64,000 nt of DNA. Source: Clostridium thermopalmarium DSM 5974 (lineage in GTDB: Bacteria; Bacillota; Clostridia; Clostridiales; Clostridiaceae). Shown here in pieces: positions 1 to 8,590 of the stretch (position 1 is its first letter; the number at the start of each line of letters is the position of its first letter). The notes under the pieces were generated by a model that worked only from the letters and a program-made list of their open reading frames with translations, had not been told where the DNA came from and ran no database searches. Made by a program: the position numbers and the translations under genes. Location: contig NZ_PVXN01000009.1 of NCBI RefSeq assembly GCF_002995795.1, forward strand, positions 1 to 64,000. Direction: 5' to 3'.

Positions 1-54
1 CTCTACAATTGTCTTTCTAAATTCTTCTGTATAATACTTTTGCCCTTTTGCCAT
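1..54 (-). CDS. Transposase N-terminus (partial, helix-turn-helix OrfA type)
   Basis: Eighteen codons are visible before the window ends, beginning ATG at 54 and reading MAKGQKYYTEEFRKTIVE. This resembles the opening of IS3-family OrfA proteins, where an N-terminal helix-turn-helix binds the element's terminal repeats. A GGAAGG-type ribosome binding site precedes it. The rest of the protein lies outside the window, so whether the element is intact cannot be judged. Confidence 0.65.
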   Translation of the reverse strand, partial: MAKGQKYYTEEFRKTIVE

Positions 55-125
55 TGTAGACACTTCCTTCCCTTTTTATATTTTAAGGTGTTCGGCTTTT
101 TGTGTCTACACTAATATACTAACAC
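1..125 (-). mobile_element. End of an insertion sequence (IS3-like), truncated by the window edge
   Basis: The first 125 bases read, on the minus strand, as a terminal region, a ribosome binding site and the start of a transposase. After about position 125 the sequence becomes in-frame ABC transporter code with no start codon of its own, so the element sits inside that gene. The exact end is not fixed; the boundary lies near 118-130. The TGTAGACAC and GTGTCTACA words at about 55-63 and 101-109 lie in the element's terminal region. The IS family is inferred only from the style of the first 18 residues. Confidence 0.7.
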
Positions 126-126
126 C

Positions 127-1296
127 AATAGGTCAATTCAAGAAAATATTAAAGGAATGCGCGTGGTAAAATCTTTTGTTCGTGAAGATTATGAGCAGAA
201 AAAATTTGAGGCAGCAGCTGAGGATGTATGTGCTGATTTTACAAGGGCAGAACGTATTTTAGCTTTTAATGGACCGTTAATGCAATTTTGTTTGTATGTA
301 GTTATGGTTTTTGTTTTATCTTTTGGCTCCTATACTATTATAACTAGTAAAGGGTTAGAATTTGATATCGGACAGTTTTCGGCTATATTAACATATAATT
401 TTATGATTTTAAGCAGCCTTATGATGCTTTCAATGGTGTTTGTTATGGTTACTTTGGCTGGTGAATCTGCTAAGCGTATAGTTGAAGTATTAAATGAAAA
501 AAGTACATTAACAAATCCTGAAAATCCAATATATACAGTTAAGGATGGTTCAATTTCATTTGAAAATGTTAGCTTCAAGTATTCCGAAAAAGCGGAGAGA
601 ATGGTTTTGTCTAATATAAATTTACATATAAAATCTGGCGAAACAATTGGAATTATAGGAGGAACAGGATCTTCAAAATCATCACTTATTCAGCTAATTC
701 CACGTTTATATGATGCAACTGAAGGAGTTGTAAAAGTAGGAGGTATAGATGTAAAAAATTATGATTTAGATAGCCTTAGAAATCAAGTCGCTGTGGTATT
801 ACAGAAAAATATTTTATTCTCAGGAACTATTAAGGAAAATCTCCGTTGGGGAAATAAGTATGCAACTGACGAAGAATTAGTTGAGGCTTGCAAACTTGCT
901 TGTGCCGATGAATTCATCAATCAATTTCCAATGGGCTATGATACATATGTAGAGCAAGGTGGAGCCAATTTATCAGGAGGTCAAAAGCAAAGGCTTTGTA
1001 TTGCAAGAGCATTGCTTAAGAAGCCAAAGATATTAATTCTTGACGATTCTACAAGTGCTGTGGACACTAAGACAGATGCCAAAATTCGTAAGGCATTTCA
1101 CGAATATATTCCAGAGACAACCAAAATAATTATTGCACAGAGAACAGCTTCTGTTGAGGATGCGGATAAAATAATAGTTATGGATGGAGGTTACATTAAA
1201 GGCATCGGAACCCATGAACAATTATTAATTGAAAATGATATTTATCGAGAAATATACTATTCTCAAAATAAGGCAGGTGATCAAAGTGAAAATTAA
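127..1296 (+). pseudogene. Multidrug-type ABC exporter, half-transporter A, 5' truncated by IS
   Basis: This is the C-terminal two thirds of an ABC exporter subunit: the last membrane helices, then a full nucleotide-binding domain. Codons before the first ATG (157) stay in frame as SIQENIKG, a typical internal stretch of the family, so about 190-200 N-terminal residues were lost at the IS junction. Visible motifs are Walker A GGTGSSKSS (the usual GK glycine is Ser), Q-loop VLQKN, signature LSGGQKQ and Walker B ILILDDS. The catalytic Glu after Walker B is Asp, as in the degenerate site of heterodimeric exporters such as TM287/288. It overlaps the partner gene by 11 bases. A short product from ATG 157 could still be made but would lack most membrane helices, so a working transporter is unlikely. 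Confidence 0.85.
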
Positions 1297-3184
1297 TCAT
1301 ACTAAAAATAAAAGATCGATCATCTTTCGTTTATTCAAAGATATATTTGAGTTTTATCCCATAATGTTTCCAGTTATAATTTTATGTATCATATTTAACG
1401 CAGCTATAAGCTCTATTCCTGCTGTATTTATGCAGAACGTTATTGCTGTTGTGGAAAAAAGTTGGCAAGCCGGTGACTGGAATGCGGTAAGAGAAAAGAT
1501 ATTACATTTTGTTGTTATATTAGCAGTATTTTATGTGTTATCTCTTATTAGCAGTATTGCATATAATCAGATGATGGCAATTATTACTCAAGGAACTTTG
1601 AAAAAGTTCCGTATAAAAATGTTTAACAGGATGCAAACATTGCCAATTAAATATGTAGACACAAATAATCACGGCGATATCATGAGCTATTATACAAATG
1701 ATATTGATACATTACGACAGATGATATCTCAGAGTTTTCCGCAGCTTATGGTATCTGCCATTACAGTAATTACTGTGTTTGGCATTATGATGTATTATTG
1801 CATATGGCTAACGCTTGTTGTCGTTATTGGTGTGGCTATAATGCTTTTTATTACAAAAAAACTTGGCGGTGGTTCTGCAAAATTTTTTATTAAGCAGCAG
1901 AAGGCTCTTGGTCATCTGGAAGGTTTTGTAGAAGAAATGATGAATGGACAAAAGGTAATCAAAGTATTCTGTCATGAAGATGAAAGCAAAGCAGATTTTG
2001 ATAAGCTTAATGAAGCGTTATTTGACGATGCGAGAGCAGCAAACCAATATGCTAATATATTAGGCCCGATTTTAAATAATATTGGTAATGTATTATATGT
2101 TATTGTTGCAATTGCGGGTGGTGCTTTATTGATTACCGATGTTCCAAATTTAAGTATTTCAGGACTTGCTATGGGAATTAGTATTGTTGTTCCATTCCTA
2201 AATATGACAAAACAGTTTGCTGGAAATATTAATCAGGTGTCTCACCAGATAAATGCTGTTGTTATGGGGATTGCTGGAGCACAGAGAATATATGATTTGA
2301 TTGATGAAGAACCGGAGCAAGACAACGGATATGTTACCTTAGTAAATGTTCGTGAGGAAAATGGTGAGTTAATTGAATGTAAAGAGAGAACAGAAGTTTG
2401 GGCTTGGAAGCATCCTCACAGCAGTGATGGCTCTATAACTTACACCAAATTAGCTGGTGACGTACGACTATTCAATGTTGACTTTGCATATGAACCTGGA
2501 AAAACCATTTTACACGATATTAGCCTTTACGCAAAACCAGGGCAAAAAGTAGCCTTCGTTGGTGCAACCGGTGCTGGAAAGACAACTATTACAAATTTGC
2601 TTAATCGTTTTTATGATATTGCTGATGGAAAAATCCGTTATGATGGCATTAATATCAATAAAATCAAAAAACCGGATCTTCGTCGTGCCATTGGCATGGT
2701 TTTACAGGATACCAATCTTTTTACCGGTACTGTAATGGATAATATACGTTATGGTAGACTGAATGCAACCGATGAAGAATGTATTGCGGCCGCAAAGCTT
2801 GTAGGTGCAGATGATTTCATTTGTCGTTTGCCAGATGGTTATCATACTATGATTACTGAAAATGGTGCAAACCTATCCCAAGGACAGAGACAGTTAATTT
2901 CTATTGCCAGAGCGGCTGTTGCAGATCCTCCGGTTATGATTTTAGATGAAGCGACATCCTCTATTGATACAAGAACTGAAGCCAATGTTCAGCATGGAAT
3001 GGATGCTCTCATGAAAGGAAGGACAGTATTTGTAATTGCTCATCGTTTGTCTACAGTTAAGAACTCCGATGTTATCATAGTACTGGATCATGGACGCATT
3101 ATTGAACGTGGCAATCATGAGGAGTTGCTAGCTAAAAAAGGTCAGTATTATCAATTATATACTGGTGCATTTGAGCTAGAGTAA
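1286..3184 (+). CDS. Multidrug-type ABC exporter, half-transporter B
   Basis: A complete ABC exporter half of about 632 aa, with a six-helix membrane domain (roughly residues 15-340) and a nucleotide-binding domain (roughly 400-625). Walker A is GATGAGKTT, Walker B MILDEAT with the catalytic Glu, and the H-loop is IAHRLS. The signature is LSQGQRQ, with Gln replacing the first Gly. A degenerate signature here and a missing catalytic Glu in the upstream partner is the complementary pattern expected of a heterodimer with one dead ATP site. A charged insert of about 60 residues separates the two domains. I chose the GTG at 1286 because AGGCAGGTGA lies just upstream; an in-frame upstream start at 1229 would overlap the partner deeply. 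Its partner is truncated, so it is probably orphaned. Confidence 0.9.
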   Translation: MKINHTKNKRSIIFRLFKDIFEFYPIMFPVIILCIIFNAAISSIPAVFMQNVIAVVEKSWQAGDWNAVREKILHFVVILAVFYVLSLISSIAYNQMMAIITQGTLKKFRIKMFNRMQTLPIKYVDTNNHGDIMSYYTNDIDTLRQMISQSFPQLMVSAITVITVFGIMMYYCIWLTLVVVIGVAIMLFITKKLGGGSAKFFIKQQKALGHLEGFVEEMMNGQKVIKVFCHEDESKADFDKLNEALFDDARAANQYANILGPILNNIGNVLYVIVAIAGGALLITDVPNLSISGLAMGISIVVPFLNMTKQFAGNINQVSHQINAVVMGIAGAQRIYDLIDEEPEQDNGYVTLVNVREENGELIECKERTEVWAWKHPHSSDGSITYTKLAGDVRLFNVDFAYEPGKTILHDISLYAKPGQKVAFVGATGAGKTTITNLLNRFYDIADGKIRYDGININKIKKPDLRRAIGMVLQDTNLFTGTVMDNIRYGRLNATDEECIAAAKLVGADDFICRLPDGYHTMITENGANLSQGQRQLISIARAAVADPPVMILDEATSSIDTRTEANVQHGMDALMKGRTVFVIAHRLSTVKNSDVIIVLDHGRIIERGNHEELLAKKGQYYQLYTGAFELE

Positions 3185-3205
3185 ATATAATATTTTTTAT
3201 TGAAG

Positions 3206-3250
3206 AAGTGTGTGACAATAAGGTAATAAGCCTATGTTACACACTTTTTT
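3206..3250 (+). terminator. Rho-independent terminator of the ABC exporter pair
   Basis: AAGTGTGTGAC pairs with GTTACACACTT around a short loop and is followed by a run of T. Confidence 0.8.
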
Positions 3251-3318
3251 ATTAGTGTGACATCTCTTGAAAATATATAATTTTTATTACTATTTTAAAA
3301 CTAGTCTTTTTTAAGGCA

Positions 3319-3349
3319 TTGACCCTAACATTATGTCATAGTGTAATAT
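3319..3349 (+). promoter_or_regulatory. MerR-type promoter/operator with a 19-bp spacer
   Basis: TTGACC (3319-3324) and TAATAT (3344-3349) are separated by exactly 19 bases, two more than normal. The spacer holds a weak dyad beginning CTAACATTATG. Over-long spacers are the hallmark of promoters that MerR-family activators untwist, and ACCCTAAC...TAGTG(T) resembles operators of TipA/Mta-like members. It sits 90 bases before the MerR gene, so autoregulation is the simple reading. Confidence 0.75.
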
Positions 3350-3367
3350 AAAGTTCAGGAGTTAACA

Positions 3368-3418
3368 ATGCTGATAAAACTCGTGCTAGCAGAGTATAAG
3401 AGAGTATTGAAGCTCTAA
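3368..3418 (+). other. Possible 16-aa leader ORF before the MerR/TipAS gene
   Basis: ATG at 3368 follows CAGGAG with normal spacing and encodes MLIKLVLAEYKRVLKL, ending at 3418, just 22 bases before the regulator's start and overlapping its ribosome binding region. It lies between the MerR-type promoter and the regulator. It may be a translated leader or a chance ORF; no homology is recognised. Confidence 0.35.
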
Positions 3419-3440
3419 AATGAAAGTTGAAGGTGAGTTT

Positions 3441-4604
3441 ATGAGAACAGTAAAACAAGTTTCGGACTTAACAGGAGTCAGTGTACGTATGCTACATTAC
3501 TATGATCAAATAGGACTGTTGAAGCCAAGTGCAATTACAAAGGCAGGTTATAGGCTTTATGATGATGAAGCCCTTGTAATTTTGCAACAGATTTTATTTT
3601 TCAAAGAGCTGGATATACCACTAAAAGAAATTAAAGAAATCATGATAAATCCTAATTTTGATAAAATGCAGGCTTTGGAGAATCAAAAAAAGTTACTTAT
3701 TATAAAACGCGATAGATTGAATGGCTTAATAGAGCTTATAAATAAAACTTTAAAAGGAGAGAATAATGTGAGCTTTAAAGAATTTGATATGACTGAATTT
3801 TTTAATATATTAGAAAAGTATAAAAAAGAAAATGCAGATAAAATAATTAAAATTTATGGAAGCATAGATAAATATAATGAGTATATTGAAAAAATGAAAG
3901 CTAGAGAGGCCAATATTGCTAAAATGGCCATAAAAGAATATGGAAGTATAAGAAAATATACTGAAATTGTAAAGGCGAATTTAAATAATGACATAGTAAT
4001 AACCAGATCTGAACAGATAGATCAGTTTAAAAGAGACTGTCTTAATGACAATCATCCTAAGTTAAGAAACCTATATAAGAAACTTACAGCTGATTTAAAT
4101 AAAGATCCTTACTCAAAGGAGGTTCAAAAAATTGCTGGTGAAATAACTAATATAGCTAAAAAGGATTATGAAGTCTTTAAAAATAATATGGGAGATGATT
4201 ATTGGTATTTTATGGTGAAGACTTATTTATTATTTCCTGCCTGGATACAAGAAGTTGATAAAAAATACGGAAGCGGTGCATCTAAATTTATTGGAAAAGC
4301 TTTAAAAATTTATTTAGGAGATTATGAACCTAAATTAGAAACACTGCATAAAAAACTTACAGATGACTTAAGTAAAGATCCCTTATCGGAGGAAATTCAA
4401 GAAATCGTATCTGAAATAGTAGATGAAACACAAAAGCAGAATGAAGCTTTAAAAATAGAGGTTGGAGAAAATTTTTGGAGCTATCAAGCAGAACAGTATT
4501 TGTCTGAGCCTATTTTAATAAAAGTAATAGATAATAAATATGGCGATGGTTCATCTAAATTTATTGGAGAAGCCATAAAGTTTTATGCTGAAAATAACAA
4601 GTAA
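3441..4604 (+). CDS. MerR-family regulator with tandem TipAS-like ligand domains
   Basis: Residues 1-70 are a MerR winged helix (VKQVSDLTGVSVRMLHYYD), followed by a dimerisation coiled coil to about residue 110. The rest is TipAS-like, the all-helical antibiotic-recognition domain of TipAL/Mta regulators. Two C-terminal blocks of about 90 residues repeat each other: each has a KLTxDLxKDPxSxE element, an aromatic segment, and ends in KYGxGxSKFIGxAxKxY. This suggests an internal duplication of the ligand domain. I chose ATG 3441 because GAAGGTGAG lies just upstream and the protein then begins as MerR proteins do; ATG 3420 would be the alternative. The neighbouring exporter makes a drug-sensing role plausible but the inducer is unknown. 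Confidence 0.88.
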   Translation: MRTVKQVSDLTGVSVRMLHYYDQIGLLKPSAITKAGYRLYDDEALVILQQILFFKELDIPLKEIKEIMINPNFDKMQALENQKKLLIIKRDRLNGLIELINKTLKGENNVSFKEFDMTEFFNILEKYKKENADKIIKIYGSIDKYNEYIEKMKAREANIAKMAIKEYGSIRKYTEIVKANLNNDIVITRSEQIDQFKRDCLNDNHPKLRNLYKKLTADLNKDPYSKEVQKIAGEITNIAKKDYEVFKNNMGDDYWYFMVKTYLLFPAWIQEVDKKYGSGASKFIGKALKIYLGDYEPKLETLHKKLTDDLSKDPLSEEIQEIVSEIVDETQKQNEALKIEVGENFWSYQAEQYLSEPILIKVIDNKYGDGSSKFIGEAIKFYAENNK

Positions 4605-4688
4605 TTTGACACGATGTATTGATAATCATAAGTCTTATAAAATTTTAACATACAAAGATGTTGGCAAAGAGTTATGTAAAATAACGTG

Positions 4689-4717
4689 TTGACAAAAATG
4701 GGAAAATGATATATATT
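4689..4717 (+). promoter_or_regulatory. Sigma-A promoter of the cysteine operon
   Basis: TTGACA (4689-4694), 17-base spacer, TATATT (4712-4717), directly before the T-box leader. Confidence 0.75.
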
Positions 4718-4723
4718 ATTATT

Positions 4724-5025
4724 AAACAAAGTATTCCTATAAATTTACTAGGGAATAAAAATGCTATGACAAGAAATAGTAGCATAAGATAAACTGACAG
4801 AGAGGGATCCTCAAGGCTGAAAAGGATCTTCAGTGTAACTTATGTGAATGCATCTTTGAGCACTGCTTCGAAATTTAGTAGACGGCAGCGGGTACGCCCG
4901 TTAAAGCGTTAGGATATGTCAGTATCTGATTTAATAAGATGCTAAGGTATTTTATACCTTTAGTAATTAGAGTGGAACCGCGGAATAAAACTTCTGCCTC
5001 TATGTTTAGAGGGGGAAGTTTTTTG
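4724..5025 (+). promoter_or_regulatory. T-box riboswitch, probably cysteine-specific
   Basis: The leader holds the T-box core AGAGTGGAACCGCGGAA (4969-4985) and an intrinsic terminator (CTTCTGCCTCT...AGAGGGGGAAG plus T run, about 4989-5024). In stem I, AGTA near 4788 and GAA at 4846-4848 form the expected S-turn, and the codon after GAA is TGC (4849-4851, Cys) followed by A. The TGGN bulge is TGGA, which pairs with a tRNA whose discriminator base is U, as in tRNA-Cys but not tRNA-Met. Uncharged tRNA-Cys would therefore turn on the downstream operon. An overlapping ATG at 4848-4850 could suggest Met, but the discriminator argues against it. Confidence 0.88.
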
Positions 5026-5115
5026 TTAAATAAAAATCTAGATTTTTATTTTCGGCATATGCTTAGGAATTTTAGTAATACTCATTTTAAAATTATAAAA
5101 ATCGGAGGGATAGTA

Positions 5116-6255
5116 ATGGAAATTGAATCATTATTAATACATGGAGGAATAGATGGAGATGAACATACTGGCGCAGTAAATGTACCTATTTATCAAACTT
5201 CTACTTATAAACAATCTAAATTTGGAGTTACTAAAGGCTATGAATATTCAAGAACAGGGAACCCAACTAGAGAAGCGCTAGAGAAGCTTATTGCGGATTT
5301 AGAGAATGGATATGCTGGTTTTGCTTTTGCTTCAGGTATGGCAGCTACAACATCAGTGTTATCCTTATTTAAAGCAGGTGACAAAATTCTTATACCTAAT
5401 AATTTATACGGCGGAACATTTAGAGTTTTGGACAAGGTATTTAATCATTTTGGAATAAGTTACAGCATAGTCAATACCACAAGATTGGAAGAGATAAAAA
5501 ATGCCATTGACGAAAAAGTAAAAGCGATTTTTATAGAAACTCCTACAAATCCATTAATGGATATAACTGATATTAAAGAAGTTGCAAAGATAGCTAAAGA
5601 GAACAACATTTATACAATAGTGGATAACACTTTTATGACTCCATATCTTCAAAAACCAATTTCTTTAGGAGCAGATATAGTTATTCATAGTGCCACTAAA
5701 TATCTAGGTGGCCACAGTGACGTTGTATCAGGACTAGTAGTTGTAAACAGTAAGGAATTGGCAGAAAGATTGCATTTCATACAAAACTCAACTGGTGGGG
5801 TATTGTCACCATTTGATTCCTTCTTGCTAATAAGAGGAATAAAGACTTTAGCAGTTAGAATGGATAGACATAATTTAAATGCTAAAGTAATTGCTGAATT
5901 TTTAAATAGTAGAAAAGAAATAGAGAAAGTTTATTATCCAGGTTTTGAGAGCCATCCAGGACATGAGATACAAAAAAGACAAGCTAAAGGATTCGGTGGA
6001 ATGATATCCTTTGTTATTAAAGAAGGATATGATTATAAGAAATTCGTTGAAAATCTTGAAATGATAACTCTTGGTGAAAGTTTAGGAGGTGTGGAATCAC
6101 TTGTATGCCATCCAGCTTCAATGACACACGCTTCTATACCTTATGAATTGAGACAAAAAGTTGGCATTGTAGATAATTTAATTAGGTTATCTGTAGGAAT
6201 AGAAAATACAAATGATTTAATAAGAGATATAGAAAATGCATTAACCCAAAAATAG
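5116..6255 (+). CDS. mccB: Trans-sulfuration PLP enzyme, likely cystathionine/homocysteine gamma-lyase
   Basis: A 379-aa member of the Cys/Met-metabolism PLP family, the usual length. The phosphate/PLP-site segment YSRTGNP is at 44-50, the stacking Tyr in NNLYGG at 98, Asp170, and the Schiff-base lysine in HSATKYLGGH at 195. The family covers gamma-lyases, gamma-synthases and sulfhydrylases, which sequence alone does not separate well. Placement behind a cysteine T-box and before a cystine importer favours a reverse trans-sulfuration gamma-lyase (MccB type). ATG 5116 follows CGGAGGGATAG; the frame is open upstream into the T-box leader but that part is not coding. Confidence 0.88.
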   Translation: MEIESLLIHGGIDGDEHTGAVNVPIYQTSTYKQSKFGVTKGYEYSRTGNPTREALEKLIADLENGYAGFAFASGMAATTSVLSLFKAGDKILIPNNLYGGTFRVLDKVFNHFGISYSIVNTTRLEEIKNAIDEKVKAIFIETPTNPLMDITDIKEVAKIAKENNIYTIVDNTFMTPYLQKPISLGADIVIHSATKYLGGHSDVVSGLVVVNSKELAERLHFIQNSTGGVLSPFDSFLLIRGIKTLAVRMDRHNLNAKVIAEFLNSRKEIEKVYYPGFESHPGHEIQKRQAKGFGGMISFVIKEGYDYKKFVENLEMITLGESLGGVESLVCHPASMTHASIPYELRQKVGIVDNLIRLSVGIENTNDLIRDIENALTQK

Positions 6256-6266
6256 GAGGAATTAAA

Positions 6267-7085
6267 ATGAAAAGAAGATTATTTATTGGAGCTTTATTAA
6301 CTTTAGCTTTGGCTTTAGGGATTACTGGATGTGCATCAAATAATAAACAAGCTGATAATAAAGGGGCACAAATTGCAAACAATAATTTATTACAGACAAT
6401 TAAAAGTAATGGTGTTATCCGTATAGGTACTGAGGGAACCTATGCTCCCTTTACCTTTCATGATAGTAATGGAAATTTAACAGGTTTTGATGTGGATATA
6501 GCCAATGAAATAGCAAAACGTCTTGGAGTAAAAGTTCAATTTATTGAAACAAAATGGGATGGTATGTTCGCAGGATTAGATGCAAAAAGATTTGATGCTG
6601 TTGTAAATCAAGTTTCAATTAATCCTGATCGTCAAGCAAAATACGATTTTTCAACCCCTTATATAGTATCAAAAGCAGTTTTAATTGTTAGAAATGATAA
6701 CCAAGATATTAAAGGTTTTGAGGATTTAAAGGGTAAAAAATCTGCTCAAACTTTAACAAGTAATCTTGCAGATATTGCTAGAAAGTATGGTGCTAATATT
6801 GTTCAATCTGATGGATTTAATCAGTCTATTGACTTAATAACTTCAAAGAGAGTGGATGCTACAATTAATGATAATTTATCATATTTGGATATGAAAAAAC
6901 AAAAACCAGATGTACCAATAAAAGTTGTTGCAGAGTATGATAATGCAGAACAAAGTGCTGTTCTATTTAATAAAGGAAACAAGGAATTAGTTGATGCAGT
7001 GAATAAGGCACTTGCTGATATGAAAGCTGATGGAACTTATTTGAAAATTTCTGAAAAATGGTTTGGTACTGATGTGTCAAAATAG
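6267..7085 (+). CDS. tcyA: Cystine ABC importer, substrate-binding lipoprotein
   Basis: A signal peptide ends in the lipobox ITGC with the lipidated Cys at residue 22, so the mature protein is tethered outside the membrane. The remainder is a family-3 solute-binding protein with the stretches GTEGTYAPFTFHD, FDVDIANEIAKRLGV and SIDLITSKRVDATINDN that closely resemble cystine binders (TcyA/FliY group). It follows the PLP gene by 11 bases and is followed closely by permease and ATPase genes, so it belongs to the T-box operon. Substrate is inferred from this similarity plus the cysteine T-box. Confidence 0.88.
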   Translation: MKRRLFIGALLTLALALGITGCASNNKQADNKGAQIANNNLLQTIKSNGVIRIGTEGTYAPFTFHDSNGNLTGFDVDIANEIAKRLGVKVQFIETKWDGMFAGLDAKRFDAVVNQVSINPDRQAKYDFSTPYIVSKAVLIVRNDNQDIKGFEDLKGKKSAQTLTSNLADIARKYGANIVQSDGFNQSIDLITSKRVDATINDNLSYLDMKKQKPDVPIKVVAEYDNAEQSAVLFNKGNKELVDAVNKALADMKADGTYLKISEKWFGTDVSK

Positions 7086-7097
7086 TGTGGTGATAAT

Positions 7098-7781
7098 ATG
7101 AATTTTGATGAAAATACATTAAGAATAATACACATACTTAAAAGCTCATTTTTGCCATTATTAAAGGCGGGATTACAATACACAATCCCATTGACTCTTG
7201 TATCTTTTATATTAGGTTTAATTCTTGCCTTGGCTACGGCTTTGGCAAGAATATCAAATTTTAAGCCATTAGTGTTAATAGCAAAGTTTTACGTTTGGGT
7301 TATAAGAGGAACTCCATTACTTGTACAATTGTTTATCATATTTTATGGACTTCCTGCAGCAGGCATAACATTAAATGCTTTAACAGCTGGAATAATAGGT
7401 TTTACATTAAGCGTAGGAGCGTATAACTCTGAAACTATAAGAGCTGCGATTTTATCTATACCTAGAGGACAGTGGGAAGCAGCATATTCTATAGGAATGA
7501 CTAATAGTCAGGCACTACGTAGAGTAATCATACCTCAGGCAGCTAGAGTTTCCATACCACCATTAGCTAACTCTTTTATTAGTCTTGTTAAAGACACTTC
7601 ACTTGCTGCTGCAATAACTGTTACTGAAATGTTTCAAGTTGCTCAGCAAATAGTAGCTTCAACTTATGAACCTCTTTGGCTTTACTGTGAAGCGGCACTT
7701 ATTTATCTTATGTTCTGTACAGTATTATCAATGCTTCAGCAAAAAATAGAAAAAAGACTTCAACGATATGTGGCCAGGTAA
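7098..7781 (+). CDS. tcyB: Cystine ABC importer, permease
   Basis: A 227-aa HisM-type polar amino-acid permease. It has several hydrophobic helices and the cytoplasmic EAA loop (EAAYSIGMTNSQALRRVIIPQ region, about residues 135-155) that docks the ATPase. The motif WVIRGTPLLVQLF is typical of the family. It starts 12 bases after the binding-protein gene, behind GTGGTGATAAT. Confidence 0.88.
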   Translation: MNFDENTLRIIHILKSSFLPLLKAGLQYTIPLTLVSFILGLILALATALARISNFKPLVLIAKFYVWVIRGTPLLVQLFIIFYGLPAAGITLNALTAGIIGFTLSVGAYNSETIRAAILSIPRGQWEAAYSIGMTNSQALRRVIIPQAARVSIPPLANSFISLVKDTSLAAAITVTEMFQVAQQIVASTYEPLWLYCEAALIYLMFCTVLSMLQQKIEKRLQRYVAR

Positions 7782-7838
7782 ATCATAGATAAATATCATT
7801 AGCCTTTGTTTATATTAATAAGTCCAGGAGGAGAATTT

Positions 7839-8582
7839 ATGATAAATATTAAAAACTTACACAAAAGTTTTGGTGATAACGAAATTTTAAAAGGTATAGA
7901 CTTACAGATTAATAAAGGAGAAACTGCAGTGATTATTGGACCATCAGGTTCTGGGAAAACTACTCTTCTTCGCTGCATGAACTTATTAGAAATTCCCGAT
8001 AAAGGTTCCATTTCAATAGGAAAAAATGAACTTATTTTTGATGGAAATAAGAAAGTTACTAATAGTGAAGTAGTTGCCTTGCGAAAGCAGACTGGAATGG
8101 TATTTCAAGGATTTTATCTGTTCCCTCATATGACAGTTATTGAAAATATTATGGAGGGACAAGTAACGGTACTAAAACGTTCAAAGGAAGAAGCTCGACA
8201 AAAGGGACTTAAGCTTTTAGAAAAGGTTGGGCTTCAAGAAAAAAGTGAGACATATCCTTATCAGCTTTCGGGAGGGCAGCAGCAAAGGGTTGCTATTGCT
8301 CGAGCTATGGCTATGGGACCACAGGTTCTGCTTTTTGATGAACCTACATCAGCTTTAGATCCAGAGTTAGCTGCAGAGGTGCTAAAAGTAATGAAAGAGC
8401 TTTCTAAAGAAGGAATGACAATGGTGGTAGTTACTCATCAAATGAGTTTCGCTAGAGAAGCAGCTCAAAAGGTTATATTTATGGAAAATGGTTTAATTGC
8501 TGCTAGTGGTACTCCAAAGAAAATATTTGAGGATAAAAATAACGAACGCTTAAAGCAGTTTTTAAGTGTATTAGATCACTAG
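7839..8582 (+). CDS. tcyC: Cystine ABC importer, ATPase
   Basis: A 247-aa polar amino-acid ABC ATPase with Walker [11 protein letters not shown]-loop FQGFYLFPH, signature LSGGQQQ, Walker [15 protein letters not shown] and H-loop VVTHQMS. All catalytic residues are present. ATG 7839 follows CAGGAGGAGAA; an upstream in-frame TTG at 7806 lacks such a site. It is the last gene of the T-box operon. Confidence 0.9.
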   Translation: MINIKNLHKSFGDNEILKGIDLQINKGETAVIIGPSGSGKTTLLRCMNLLEIPDKGSISIGKNELIFDGNKKVTNSEVVALRKQTGMVFQGFYLFPHMTVIENIMEGQVTVLKRSKEEARQKGLKLLEKVGLQEKSETYPYQLSGGQQQRVAIARAMAMGPQVLLFDEPTSALDPELAAEVLKVMKELSKEGMTMVVVTHQMSFAREAAQKVIFMENGLIAASGTPKKIFEDKNNERLKQFLSVLDH

Positions 8583-8590
8583 ATTATGTT

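Noticed and set aside
4939-5115. N-terminal extension of the PLP enzyme through the T-box leader
   Set aside because: It translates the riboswitch; ATG 5116 has the proper ribosome binding site and protein start.
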